Shown: in pieces, positions 8,142 to 16,461 of the stretch | How positions within the stretch are numbered: the first letter of the stretch is position 1 | Layout: the number at the start of each line of letters is the position of its first letter | NCBI GenBank assembly: GCA_963724985.1 | Contig: CAVRWV010000016.1 | Coordinates: forward strand, 124,001 to 188,000 | DNA: 64,000 bases | Origin: JAJPJE01 sp963724985 | GTDB taxonomy: Bacteria > Acidobacteriota > Terriglobia > Terriglobales > Acidobacteriaceae | Direction of reading: 5' to 3' | The notes under the pieces: generated by a model | Databases searched by the model: none | What the model was told of the DNA's origin: nothing | Seen by the model: the letters and a program-made list of their open reading frames with translations, nothing else | Translations under genes and position numbers: made by a program

Positions 8142-9028
8142 GCGCGCACCTCCGCCAATTCCGTCGAAGCAGTTACAGGCTGCGGCTTGCGTGCTCGCAC
8201 CTTATCCAGATATTTGTTCGCCTTCAGTGCCTCGCGATGAACCTCTTCGAAAGAGGGAATCTTGTCGTCCCATTCGAGCAGCGTTGCCGTAGGACCGATG
8301 CGCTCGATCGCATGCTCATAGAGACTCCACACCGGATCAATCACCGGATGATCGTGCGTGTCGAGCACGAACTTCTGGTAACGCGAATGGCCAGCTATGT
8401 GGATTTGGGCTACGCGTTCAGTGGGCACCGAGTCGACGTAAACGTGCGGATCGAAGTCGTGATTCATTGAGCTGACATAGATGTTGTTGACGTCGAGCAG
8501 AATGCCGCAATCGGCGCGCTCGACCACTTCGTTCAGGAACTCCCACTCGGTCATTACCGAGTCGTGAAACTCGGCGTAGCTGCTCACGTTCTCAACCGCG
8601 ATTGGGACTTCGACGAAATCCCGCACCTCGCGAATCTTGGCTGCTGTAGCCTCAACGGCTTCCCACGTGTAGGGAATCGGAAGCAGGTCATGCGTATAGC
8701 GGCCGTCGACGCTTCCCCAGCACAGGTGATCGGTCAGCCAAGGAGTATTGGTGCGCTGGACCAGCTTCTTCAGCCGCCGCAGATGCTCGCGGTTCAGCGG
8801 CTGCGCCGATCCGAAGTACATGGAGACGCCATGCTGGACGACGCGATACTGCTCGAGGATCTGATCGAGAATGGCGAGCGGACGGCCGCCATCGATCATG
8901 TAATTCTCCGAGATGATCTCGAACCAGTCGACCACCGGTTTCTCCGTGAGAATGTGCCGATAGTGCGGGATCCGCAGGCCGATTCCTACTCCGTATTCAG
9001 TAAATCCATTAAAGCGATTCGCGGGCAT
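8138..9028 (-). CDS. DUF692 multinuclear non-haem iron oxidase (BufB-like)
   Basis: A 296-residue TIM-barrel enzyme. Conserved pieces visible in order: GIGLRIPHYRHIL, DWFEIISENYM, HGVSMYFGS, DHLCWGS, VENVSSY, LLDVNNIYVSSMNHDFDP and IHIAGHS, supplying the His, Glu, Asp and Asn that ligate two or three irons. MNIO enzymes oxidise Cys residues of ribosomal peptides; in bufferin systems they act on the BufA precursor. The precursor gene lies six bases upstream, giving a compact substrate-enzyme pair. Confidence 0.92.
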   Translation of the reverse strand: MPANRFNGFTEYGVGIGLRIPHYRHILTEKPVVDWFEIISENYMIDGGRPLAILDQILEQYRVVQHGVSMYFGSAQPLNREHLRRLKKLVQRTNTPWLTDHLCWGSVDGRYTHDLLPIPYTWEAVEATAAKIREVRDFVEVPIAVENVSSYAEFHDSVMTEWEFLNEVVERADCGILLDVNNIYVSSMNHDFDPHVYVDSVPTERVAQIHIAGHSRYQKFVLDTHDHPVIDPVWSLYEHAIERIGPTATLLEWDDKIPSFEEVHREALKANKYLDKVRARKPQPVTASTELAEVRA

Positions 9029-9034
9029 AAAACC

Positions 9035-9397
9035 TCAGCTGTTCTGCAAAGGTGAAACTTGAGGGCCGGGCACGCGCCTCGGCCCCCACGAGACGCGAAC
9101 TACTCTGGCATCTTCTGAGCCGTCAGTGGCGCAACCGCCCTTGCCCTTGCAGGAGTTCTTACCCTTGCAGCCATTGTCGCCGGCCTTGCAGCCGCCCTGG
9201 CCTTTGCAATCGTTTTGGCCTTTACAAGCGTGCTTGCTCTTGTCGTCGGCCTGCAAGAGGCTGGCGATACTGGAGCTGCTAACCGAGGTCTGGCTGGAAC
9301 TGGGCGCGGTTTGTGCGTTGAGGGTTATAGCGCCGCCAGTCATCAGCCCCGAAACAGCGGCCGTCATCAGGAGAGACTTCACAGTTTTCTTCGTCAT
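9035..9397 (-). CDS. Bufferin-type precursor peptide with signal sequence and six CKG-type cysteine repeats
   Basis: A 120-residue protein. ATG 9397 is chosen because AAGGAA precedes it by six bases; a much longer frame upstream is not supported. A signal peptide (TVKSLLMTAAVSGLMTGGAI) is followed by a Ser/Thr/Gln stretch and then six Cys in about 36 residues, in units such as HACKGQNDCKGQGGC and NGCKGKNSCKGKGGC. This matches the low-complexity, Cys-rich precursors made next to DUF692 enzymes, probably matured on Cys and exported to bind copper. The C-terminal tail (RVSWGPRRVPGPQV) is unlike the repeats. Confidence 0.85.
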   Translation of the reverse strand: MTKKTVKSLLMTAAVSGLMTGGAITLNAQTAPSSSQTSVSSSSIASLLQADDKSKHACKGQNDCKGQGGCKAGDNGCKGKNSCKGKGGCATDGSEDARVVRVSWGPRRVPGPQVSPLQNS

Positions 9398-9484
9398 ATC
9401 CGATTCCTTTTCAATTGAAGTTTGGGATCGTTTCCGTGGAACGGACCGCGCCAGCACTTGCTGCCGGGTGCCATCCTCATGGGA

Positions 9485-9515
9485 CATACGACTGCCGGCG
9501 ACATGAGAAGTTACA
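9485..9515 (-). promoter_or_regulatory. ECF-type promoter of the bufferin operon
   Basis: On the minus strand TGTAAC (9515-9510) is followed after exactly 16 bases by AGTC (9493-9490). The facing sigma gene has the same TGTAAC-N16-AGTC arrangement. The TGTAAC box is typical of ECF -35 elements. The predicted start leaves an untranslated leader of about 85 bases before bufA. Confidence 0.65.
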
Positions 9516-9560
9516 TTTTTTCCGCAAAAATACCTGGCGTGACGTTTGCCTGCGCAGTTG

Positions 9561-9586
9561 TGTAACTTTTGGACGCTTCGCGAGTC
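9561..9586 (+). promoter_or_regulatory. ECF-type autoregulatory promoter of the sigma gene
   Basis: TGTAAC (9561-9566), 16 bases, AGTC (9583-9586), identical in boxes and spacing to the bufA promoter on the other strand. Both boxes are followed by TT after TGTAAC. The sigma ATG lies about 38 bases beyond the -10 box. The match implies the sigma factor drives both its own gene and the operon. Confidence 0.65.
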
Positions 9587-9624
9587 TGAATTGGATTGGG
9601 ATAGACTGCCGGAATCGGCGTAAC

Positions 9625-10311
9625 ATGGCGGAACCCTTACAAAAGAAGGCTCCAACAGCATTGATGAAGCCAGTCGATCCCATACGCGAGCGGGATGCGC
9701 AGATCATCGCGCGGGTGCTGGCAGGCGAACGTGAGCTGTTCCACGAGCTGATCCGGCCATATGAGAAAGGCGTGTACCTGGCCGCCTACTCTCTACTGCA
9801 GAATGAGGCCGACGCCGAAGAAGTTGCACAGGAAGCGGTGCTAAAAGCGTATCGGAACCTGGCGAATTTTCGCGGGGACGCCAAATTCAGCACGTGGCTG
9901 ATCACGATTGCTCTGAACGAAGCACGCGGGCGTCTGCGGCATGCGCGGGTAATCGAGTTCGAATCCATCGACGAGCCGATCGAGGAAGGCAGCGACGTCA
10001 CTCCGGCGGTGATCTCGGACTGGCGCGAAGTTCCACATGAGGCGCTCGAGAGGAAAGAAGTTCGCGAGCTGCTCGCGCGGGCTGTCGAGAGCTTGCCGGA
10101 AACTTACCGCGAGGTGTTCGTCCTGCGGGATGTTGAGGAAATGAATATTGCTGAGACGGCGGCCGCTCTCGGCATCAACGAACAGCTGGTGAAAACAAGA
10201 TTGATGCGCGCCCGGTTGATGATGCAGAAAATTCTGGCGCCGCAATTGAAGTCACGACGTACCGGATTTCTAGGGTTCTTCAGTCGCAAGGCGGGTGGAT
10301 CATGGCTCTAA
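9625..10311 (+). CDS. ECF (RpoE-like) RNA polymerase sigma factor
   Basis: A 228-residue protein from ATG 9625; an upstream frame to 9415 crosses the promoter and is not used. Sigma region 2 spans about 35-100 (AAYSLLQNEADAEEVAQEAV, FRGDAKFSTWLITIALNEAR) and region 4 about 145-205 (LPETYREVFVLRDVEEMNIA, then LGINEQLVKTRLMRARLMM). It lacks the extra domains of group 1-3 sigmas. The end overlaps the anti-sigma gene by ten bases. Divergence from the bufferin operon and the matched promoters suggest it answers metal or redox stress. Confidence 0.93.
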   Translation: MAEPLQKKAPTALMKPVDPIRERDAQIIARVLAGERELFHELIRPYEKGVYLAAYSLLQNEADAEEVAQEAVLKAYRNLANFRGDAKFSTWLITIALNEARGRLRHARVIEFESIDEPIEEGSDVTPAVISDWREVPHEALERKEVRELLARAVESLPETYREVFVLRDVEEMNIAETAAALGINEQLVKTRLMRARLMMQKILAPQLKSRRTGFLGFFSRKAGGSWL

Positions 10312-10538
10312 ATTGCAGGCACGTCTGGAAACAGATTTCTGACTACATCGATGGAACCGTCTCGCCCGAGCTGCGCGAGGAGATCGAACTCCATCTCGCC
10401 AATTGCCGCCATTGCTCCGCTGTGCTCGACTCCACGCGCAACATCCTGGTGCTGGTTGCCGATGACCGCACGTTCAACTTGCCGGTCGGTTATAGCGAGC
10501 GATTGCATGAGCGACTGGAAGAGGCAATGAAGGAGTGA
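10302..10538 (+). CDS. Zinc-finger anti-sigma factor (zf-HC2 / ZAS type), soluble
   Basis: A 78-residue protein. ELHLANCRHCSAVLDS carries the H-x3-C-x2-C zinc-binding motif (His 31, Cys 35, Cys 38), and an earlier CRHVWKQISDYIDG completes the anti-sigma helix pattern. There is no membrane helix, so unlike RseA-type factors it should work in the cytoplasm, where metal or oxidant attack on the zinc site could release the sigma factor. It overlaps the sigma gene, the standard arrangement for a cognate pair. Confidence 0.9.
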   Translation: MALNCRHVWKQISDYIDGTVSPELREEIELHLANCRHCSAVLDSTRNILVLVADDRTFNLPVGYSERLHERLEEAMKE

Positions 10539-10605
10539 ACGACATTGGGGAATCGGGTGATCGATAATCGGGTAATCGAAAAGAGGTTCCCACGATCACC
10601 TTCCT

Positions 10606-11088
10606 TCACGGCATTTGTTTTGTTCCGTCCGCTTTGGCCAACCGCTCCCGTTCAGCTCCTACCCAAACGCAAATCTCCGCGCGCTCGTGTTCGGTAAGCC
10701 GCGACCTGGGATGCATCAGCTTGTACGACGTCAACGGCATCCAGTTTCCGCGAACTTCTTCGCAGATCTGATCCAGCTTGTGGTCGGCGCGCTTCGGATC
10801 GTACTGCGCCCAGTCGGAGAAGTTCACATGCCGGCGCCCCTGATTCACATCGTCAGTGATGACCCAGGAGAAGGGCGCGATCTGGCTGTACCAGGGCCAG
10901 GTGGTTCGGTAGGAATGGCAGTCGTTGCAACTGCGATTGAGAGCGTTGGTGACTTGCGGTGGTAACTGCGAATGCGCGGCCAACTCGCGCCGCAGATCGA
11001 CCGGCGGATTGGTTTTTGCCGGACGAATCAGCTGAGCGGCGAGAACAATACCGACAAGCGCGAGAAGAACCTTGTTCCGGCGAGACAT
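10606..11088 (-). CDS. Haem-binding domain protein (Haem_bd family), c-type
   Basis: A 160-residue protein with an N-terminal membrane anchor or signal (residues 6-20). SCNDCHSYRTTWPWYSQIAP contains a CxxCH haem-attachment motif (Cys 54, Cys 57, His 58) in the context typical of the Haem_bd family, followed by HVNFSDWAQY and SYKLMHPRSRL with a conserved late Met/His. It is probably a periplasmic monohaem protein of unknown redox partner. It converges on the anti-sigma gene. Confidence 0.88.
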   Translation of the reverse strand: MSRRNKVLLALVGIVLAAQLIRPAKTNPPVDLRRELAAHSQLPPQVTNALNRSCNDCHSYRTTWPWYSQIAPFSWVITDDVNQGRRHVNFSDWAQYDPKRADHKLDQICEEVRGNWMPLTSYKLMHPRSRLTEHERAEICVWVGAERERLAKADGTKQMP

Positions 11089-11188
11089 GAGTGGGACAAG
11101 TATCGGGTGCGGTGGTAGGAGAGGTCAAACGCCCTGCAGCAATTCATGGCTGAAGTGCCGCCCTCGCTCAAGATGACAGAAGTGATAC

Positions 11189-12109
11189 TCAGATGTGAAT
11201 CCAGTTCAAAACGATCAACGTGAGCGTGGTGGCGCCGACGATGATCCATAGCGTCAGGCCTTGTAATAGCGGGCGAACGCCCACGCGCTTCAGAGTCTCT
11301 TTATTCAAGCCAGTGCCGATCAGGAAGAGTGTGACCGTCAGGCCGATCTTTCCTAATCTTCCGAGCGCGCCGAATTCAGAATTCAGGCTCGGGAGCAGCG
11401 TATTCGCTAAGGCCGCCAGGCAAAACAGAAGAATGAACCACGGCCACTGGATCTTCGATTTGCTTTTGAGCGCAACGGCCGTTACTGCGGAGAGCGGAAC
11501 GATCCACAGTGCGCGGGCGAGTTTGATAGTGGTTCCAATGGCGAGCGCCGTCGGTCCATAGCGCGCGGTTGCGCCGACCACCGAACTTGTGTCGTGAATC
11601 GCCAGCGCGGCCCAGAGCCCGAACTGCGCCTGGCTCAGGTGCAGGGCATATCCGACCATCGGAAAGAGAAACAGCGCGATGGAGTTGAGGATGAATACCG
11701 CGCCGAGCGAGACCGCCATCTCTTCTTCATTCGCCGCGGCGATGGGACCGACGGCGGCAATCGCGCTGCCTCCACAGATCGCCGTACCTGCGCTGATGAG
11801 GAATGCGGGCTTCTTGCCAACATGTATCAGGTATCCGAGGCCGAGCCCGATCAGCATCGCCAGGGTGATGCTGGCGGCGGTGTATACAAATCCCGAACGA
11901 CCCGCGTGCACTACTTCGTGCAGATTCATGCTGAAGCCGAGCGCGACTACCGATGCTTGCAGCAGAAACTTCGAGAGCCGTTTGCTTTCGACATGAAAGG
12001 GATGTTCGAGAGTGAACCCATAAATCAAGCCGCCCAGAAGTGCGATAGGAGGAGAAATGAGTCCGCTTGCCGCAATAATGATTGCGACAAAAAAGATGTT
12101 CTTGCTCAC
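11189..12109 (-). CDS. YeiH-family putative sulfate exporter (UPF0324)
   Basis: A 306-residue inner-membrane protein with about ten hydrophobic segments. The family pattern is clear: LLQASVVALGFSMNLHEV, FLISAGTAICGGSAIAAVGP, GYALHLSQAQFGLWAALAIH followed by DTSSVVGA, and ALWIVPLSAV. YeiH proteins are annotated as sulfate or sulfite-linked exporters on limited evidence. In many bacteria yeiH is next to its LysR regulator, and here a frameshifted LysR gene precedes it on the same strand, which supports the pairing. Confidence 0.88.
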   Translation of the reverse strand: MSKNIFFVAIIIAASGLISPPIALLGGLIYGFTLEHPFHVESKRLSKFLLQASVVALGFSMNLHEVVHAGRSGFVYTAASITLAMLIGLGLGYLIHVGKKPAFLISAGTAICGGSAIAAVGPIAAANEEEMAVSLGAVFILNSIALFLFPMVGYALHLSQAQFGLWAALAIHDTSSVVGATARYGPTALAIGTTIKLARALWIVPLSAVTAVALKSKSKIQWPWFILLFCLAALANTLLPSLNSEFGALGRLGKIGLTVTLFLIGTGLNKETLKRVGVRPLLQGLTLWIIVGATTLTLIVLNWIHI

Positions 12110-12176
12110 TTAACTAGTCTGGCTGGCGCTAGCGGTAGCCGTCCAAGCAGTAATTTCTATGAGCGATTAGCTGGGC

Positions 12177-13122
12177 TTATCGGCTCGAAATGCCGTGATG
12201 GGACTTGCCTTTCGAGGGCTGAGAGAGAATCCGGCCACGCTCAAGGACGAACCGGCGGAAGGCTCCCGCGGCCCCCTGAGGCTCCGGACCAGTACGCGAG
12301 ACCAGCGTGAATTGGCGCTCAGCTTTTACTCCAGCCACGGTTACGACTTTCAGCGTATGTAGCTCCAGCTCTTTCGAAATTGCGCGGCGCGGGACGAATC
12401 CAACGCCGAGTCCCGCTTCCACGCCGGATTTGATGGCCTCGGTGGAATCGAGATCGATGACGTTGCGGAATGCTTTCAGGCGCAGGCCCGCTTTCGCAAG
12501 AGCCATCTCCACCACTTGGCGTGAACCAGAGCCACGCTCGCGCATCAAGAGCGTGCTCGCAAGTAGTTGCTCGTGGGAAAGACGCTCCAGCAGCAAAATG
12601 AGGCTGCATAATTGGGACTAGTTCATCTTCCATGAAAGGCTCGCTGCGCACGGCACGGGATCCCGCGGGGCCTTCGATCAGCCCAACTGAAGCCTTTCCG
12701 TCCAGCACCATGTCTACGATGTCGCGAGTGTTTCCGCTGTGCAGAGCGATCTGAACGCGGACATTCTCTCCGAGGAATGCGCCCAGCAACCAGGGAAGAA
12801 CGTATTGCGCGATGGTGGTAGAAACCCCGATAGAGAGATCGCCGGAAACCGCTCCCTCCGCCGCTCCGAGCTCGCGTTCGGCCTGTGCGGCCAATCCCGC
12901 CATTTTCTCGGCATAGGGGAGTAGCAATTTACCTTGTGCCGTGAGCGAAATTCCGCGGGCGGATCGATCGAAGAGACGGACACCGAGCGAATCTTCGAGC
13001 GCTTTGATTTGCAGTGTGACCGCAGGCTGGGTGAGCAGAAGATGCTCGGCTGCTTTGCGAAAGCTCAGGTGCTCGGCGACGGCGCGAAAAACCCGCAGGC
13101 GAAAGTTTTCAAGTTCTGCCAC
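12177..13122 (-). pseudogene. LysR-family transcriptional regulator (YeiE/CysL-like), frameshifted
   Basis: From ATG 13122 the winged-helix domain is intact (VFRAVAEHLSFRKAAEHLLL, QPAVTLQIKALEDSLGVRLF), as is the first half of the effector domain up to DELVPIMQPHF. The frame then turns into Arg/Pro-rich nonsense, while the next frame picks up LERLSHEQLLASTLLMRERG and GVEAGLGVGFVPRRA to 12177, the proper LysR C-terminus. One base is gained or lost at about 12585-12600. Either a sequencing indel or a recent mutation. It would be expected to control the adjacent yeiH. Confidence 0.88.
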
Positions 13123-13128
13123 AGTTGA

Positions 13129-13488
13129 TCAAGCGGTCTTGCGAAGTCTCGCATGCAGCGCTTCTGCCAGACCAACGGCAGCCAGCGCGACCACGACGTG
13201 GACAATCTGAATCAGCCCAATCTGAGCGCCGAACTTGAGAGGGAATTGCTTGATTCCGGTCATAGGCAGAAGGATCGCGAAGAACAATCCGACGATGCCA
13301 ATCCCAAACATGCGTTTCACGCAGGCCATGATGGCGAGCAATGCGACGCAGACGGCGACCACGAATCCCAAGCCTATGTGCGCCTCTAGATATTGCAGGC
13401 GAGCGCCAGCCAGAAGCACGCCCAGAACAAGTTCCACTACGAAGAGTACGCGCACAATCATTGCTAAGATTTTTGCGAATTTCGCCAA
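13129..13488 (-). CDS. Small integral membrane protein, unknown
   Basis: A 119-residue protein with four hydrophobic segments (RVLFVVELVLGVLLAG, GLGFVVAVCVALLAIMACV, GIVGLFFAILLPMTGI, IVHVVVALAAVGLAEAL). The layout recalls small four-helix membrane families, but I cannot assign one. It ends six bases before the LysR start, so the two are probably cotranscribed. No catalytic or metal-binding motif is evident. Confidence 0.7.
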   Translation of the reverse strand: MAKFAKILAMIVRVLFVVELVLGVLLAGARLQYLEAHIGLGFVVAVCVALLAIMACVKRMFGIGIVGLFFAILLPMTGIKQFPLKFGAQIGLIQIVHVVVALAAVGLAEALHARLRKTA

Positions 13489-13561
13489 TGTTTCCTCCGT
13501 GCAGCGCAGGCCTGAGTATTACTGATGAACTGAAAAACTGAATGACTGAAAACTTGAGCGA

Positions 13562-14599
13562 CTAGAACAGCCGATTCTGCGGTTGTCCCGGCTTGATATT
13601 GAAATGCTCGTATGCCAAATGCGTCACGGTGCGACCGCGCGGCGTGCGATTCAGAAAGCCGATCTGAATCAGAAATGGCTCGTAGATTTCTTCGATTGCA
13701 TCCGGCTCTTCGGCAAGCACTGCGGCGAGCGTGTTAAGTCCCACCGGGCCGCCTTCGTATTTCTGGATGATGGTGAGCAGCAGCTTGCGATCAATTTCGT
13801 CGAAGCCGTGCTTGTCGACTTCGAGCATCGCGAGTGCAGCCTGCGCTGTGGGCAGATCGATCTTCCCGCCACTGCGCACCTGGGCATAGTCGCGTACGCG
13901 CCGCAGCAGGCGATTGGCAATACGTGGCGTGCCGCGGGCGCGCGAGGCAATTTCCATTGCGCCAGCATCATCGACGGCGACTCCCAAAATTTCCGCGGAG
14001 CGCTGAACGATGATTTTCAAGTCTTCGTGCGTGTAAAACTCAAGACGCAGCACGATGCCGAAGCGCGAGCGCAGCGGCGCCGACAGCAATCCCGCGCGCG
14101 TGGTGGCTCCGATAAAGGTGAATGGGGCGACGTCGATGGTGTGAGTACGCGCCGCCGGGCCTTGTCCGATGATGATGTCGAGTTTGTAATCTTCCAGCGC
14201 CGAGTAGAGCAGCTCTTCGAGCGCCATCTGCATGCGATGGACTTCGTCGATGAAGAGCACCTGCTTGTTGCGGACGTTGGTGAGGATCGCCGTCAGATCG
14301 CCCTTAATCTGCAGGGCCGGACCCGAAGTCTGTTGGAAGGGAACGCCCAGTTCGTTGGCGATGATGGTGGCGAGCGTGGTTTTGCCCAATCCCGGCGGCC
14401 CATAGAGCAGGACGTGATCGAGTGCTTCACCACGGGACCGCGCCGCTTCAATCGCGACAGCCAGATTTTCTTTTACCTTGGACTGGCCGATAAACTCCTG
14501 CAGCCGTTGTGGCCGAAGCTTGAGTTCAAAAGACGCGTCGTCCTCGACCTGCGCGGCCGAAACGATGCGCTCGTTCACATTGTCCTTGGGCGTAGCCAC
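13562..14599 (-). CDS. ruvB: Holliday junction branch migration helicase RuvB
   Basis: A 345-residue protein of standard length. It begins with the RuvB N-terminal pattern (ELKLRPQRLQEFIGQSKVKE), then Walker A GPPGLGKTTLA, Walker B LFIDEVHRM, sensor 1 (FTFIGATTRAGLLSAPLRSRF) and arginine-finger region, ending in the winged helix (RTPRGRTVTHLAYEHF). It is the AAA+ motor that drives branch migration with RuvA. RuvA and RuvC are not adjacent, which is common in Acidobacteriota. Confidence 0.97.
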   Translation of the reverse strand: MATPKDNVNERIVSAAQVEDDASFELKLRPQRLQEFIGQSKVKENLAVAIEAARSRGEALDHVLLYGPPGLGKTTLATIIANELGVPFQQTSGPALQIKGDLTAILTNVRNKQVLFIDEVHRMQMALEELLYSALEDYKLDIIIGQGPAARTHTIDVAPFTFIGATTRAGLLSAPLRSRFGIVLRLEFYTHEDLKIIVQRSAEILGVAVDDAGAMEIASRARGTPRIANRLLRRVRDYAQVRSGGKIDLPTAQAALAMLEVDKHGFDEIDRKLLLTIIQKYEGGPVGLNTLAAVLAEEPDAIEEIYEPFLIQIGFLNRTPRGRTVTHLAYEHFNIKPGQPQNRLF

Positions 14600-14702
14600 T
14601 GCAGAGGATGGTAGCGGGAATCGCGGCGGCAGGCAATCGGGGAGAAATATGAGCCAATCGCCATCACCGTTCTACTGACGTTATCGTGCTAAACTCCGCG
14701 CC

Positions 14703-15404
14703 GTGATTCGGAAACTTACAGTTTTCCTGCTGGTTATGACAGCGATCGGGGCCGCACAAACCGTGCCCGGCAAAACGCTATTCGTGGAGTGTTCGCAATC
14801 TACGCTAGCGAAGCGAGTCCTCAGTCCCGTCTCCGTGACGGAGTCGGGTGGATGGAAGGCTTACATCGAAGTAACCGTTCAGGACCACTGCCTGCATACA
14901 ACGCGTCTGTGGGCAGCCCGAGAAAATCGGCCATGGGGTCTCCTTCTTATGATCTCGCCCACGCGCGAAGAAGACGGCAACGGAATGCAGATCTTAGGTT
15001 GGGCGCCAAATTCAAGAATGCTCCTGGCGAAAGCTCAGTATTGGCAGTATGGAACCGATGGCGGCGCGCGCGAGGAGATTCTGGCTGTCGATGCTCGAAC
15101 AGGGTTGGTGTATAACACCGACCTGGAAAAGCTCCGCGAGGATCGCAAGCCACAACAATGTGGCTACGAAGTCGTGGATGCTGGATTCCGTTCTGATCCC
15201 AACGTAGTGATACTCGTCCGACTGAAATGGTTCACGTACGTAGATGAGGGAACAGAACTCACTGAGATTCCAGCGGAAAAGCGTTGCACCGAGGGCGATG
15301 AAACGTGGAGTTTCAATTACGCCGCCGGTGAGGTGAAGAAGGTGGACAACTCACAACCGCTACTTCTGTTCAAGAAATTCGTCGCGAATCCCCGGACCAA
15401 ATAG
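14703..15404 (+). CDS. Secreted protein of unknown function
   Basis: A 233-residue protein from GTG 14703 with a signal peptide (LTVFLLVMTAIGAAQTV). The mature part has four conserved-looking Cys (in VECSQST, DHCLHTT, QQCGYEV, EKRCTEG) that could form two disulfides, and a WAPNSRMLLAKAQYW segment reminiscent of periplasmic beta-propeller or TolB-like repeats. I do not recognise the family. It is divergent from ruvB and convergent with the small gene that follows with no gap. Confidence 0.65.
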   Translation: MIRKLTVFLLVMTAIGAAQTVPGKTLFVECSQSTLAKRVLSPVSVTESGGWKAYIEVTVQDHCLHTTRLWAARENRPWGLLLMISPTREEDGNGMQILGWAPNSRMLLAKAQYWQYGTDGGAREEILAVDARTGLVYNTDLEKLREDRKPQQCGYEVVDAGFRSDPNVVILVRLKWFTYVDEGTELTEIPAEKRCTEGDETWSFNYAAGEVKKVDNSQPLLLFKKFVANPRTK

Positions 15405-15674
15405 CTATTCGTCCGGTCGCATCGCGCCCATCTCGGCCAGAACCTCTTCCTCCACGAGCTTTCCTTCGTCGTACTTTACGCGCTTCAGTTGGATGGGGTT
15501 GGAGCGCGGCTTCGCCATGGCGGAAGCGACGTCGAGATCCTGGAAGTAGGCGAGCATCTCCCACTCCTTGCCGTTGAGCTGCCAGATCTCGAACTGTTCG
15601 AAGCGCGGCACCTTCATTCGGAGAGCATGTCCCTGGTAAGGGCCCTGCTTGAGGTTAATTTCGGATGAGAGCAT
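15405..15674 (-). CDS. Small conserved-looking hypothetical protein
   Basis: An 89-residue protein, acidic and without signal or membrane segment. It contains FEQFEIWQLNGKEWEMLAYF and VASAMAKPRSNPIQL, suggesting a small alpha/beta domain. The stop abuts the stop of the upstream convergent gene. Codon pattern and absence of low-complexity favour a real gene, but I cannot name it. Confidence 0.6.
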   Translation of the reverse strand: MLSSEINLKQGPYQGHALRMKVPRFEQFEIWQLNGKEWEMLAYFQDLDVASAMAKPRSNPIQLKRVKYDEGKLVEEEVLAEMGAMRPDE

Positions 15675-15890
15675 ACCGGACTAGTGTCTAGTGTCCAGTG
15701 TCCGGTTTCCAGCATTTAGATGCACTTTGGGGTTACGTTGGTTTGGGGATGGAATTTGCTGAAAACCAACAGAAGGCTGGGACATTTCAAGGCCCCAGAA
15801 TTGCTATGAGTTTCAGATTCGGAATCTGTTGAACAGAATCAGCCCTTTCGCACGCGTGGCAGACGCAGATCGAGATTGCACAATTGCAAG

Positions 15891-15936
15891 AGCGCCGGAG
15901 GCGCGGAATTCGTAAGCCCAGGCCGTGAGGCCTGGG
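15891..15936 (+). repeat. Left outer REP arm of the RAYT element
   Basis: Contains two hairpins: GCGCC-GGA-GGCGC, and CCCAGGCC-GTGA-GGCCTGGG (8-bp stem, GTGA loop). The GTGA tetranucleotide is of the kind recognised by REP-associated transposases. The arm repeats inverted at 16462-16507. Confidence 0.8.
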
Positions 15937-15977
15937 AACTGAGATTCCGTGCGAACCGAGGCCCGGAGGGCCGGCAC

Positions 15978-16421
15978 ATGGGTCATTCTTATTGCACAAA
16001 CTTTGTGCATTGTGTGTTCAGCACGAAAGATCGATGCGACTCTATTCCGAACGAAGTGCAAGAGAAGTTGTGGGCCCACATTCGCGGGATCGCGGAAAAC
16101 GAGCAGGTGCCATTACTGGCGATCGGTGGTACGAACAATCACGTCCATCTCCTAGTTGCGCTACCCGCGTCGATGCGGCTGTCCCAAGCGATTAGCAAGA
16201 TTAAATCCAACTCTTCGCGGTGGATTGGTGAACATGGCGTTCGATTCGCCTGGCAGGAGGGGTACGGAGCCTTCAGCGTGGGCTCATCGCAACTGCCCAC
16301 TGTTAAGAAGTACATCGCCAATCAGGCAGAACATCACAGAAAGAGGAATTTTGAGGAAGAGTTTGTTGCGCTGTTGAAGCTGTACGGCGTTTCGTTTGAT
16401 CCAGCACACGTTTACGGATGA
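15978..16421 (+). CDS. REP-associated tyrosine transposase (Y1/HUH, TnpA-REP)
   Basis: A 147-residue protein. ATG 15978 is preferred over 15876, which would translate through the left palindromes. TNNHVHLLVALP supplies the HUH metal-binding pair (His 55, His 57) and KKYIANQAEHHRK the catalytic Tyr at 112 with the conserved Gln. LWAHIRGIAENEQVPLLAI and WQEGYGAFSVGSSQL are family patterns. These single-strand nucleases cut and join at REP hairpins and may have spread them. Both catalytic features are intact, so the enzyme is potentially active. Confidence 0.92.
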   Translation: MGHSYCTNFVHCVFSTKDRCDSIPNEVQEKLWAHIRGIAENEQVPLLAIGGTNNHVHLLVALPASMRLSQAISKIKSNSSRWIGEHGVRFAWQEGYGAFSVGSSQLPTVKKYIANQAEHHRKRNFEEEFVALLKLYGVSFDPAHVYG

Positions 16422-16461
16422 GTGCCGCCCCTCTGGGGCTCACTTTCTATGCTCCGGACTA

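Noticed and set aside
13583..14614. 343-codon plus-strand frame opposite ruvB
   Set aside because: Shadow of ruvB with no protein pattern.
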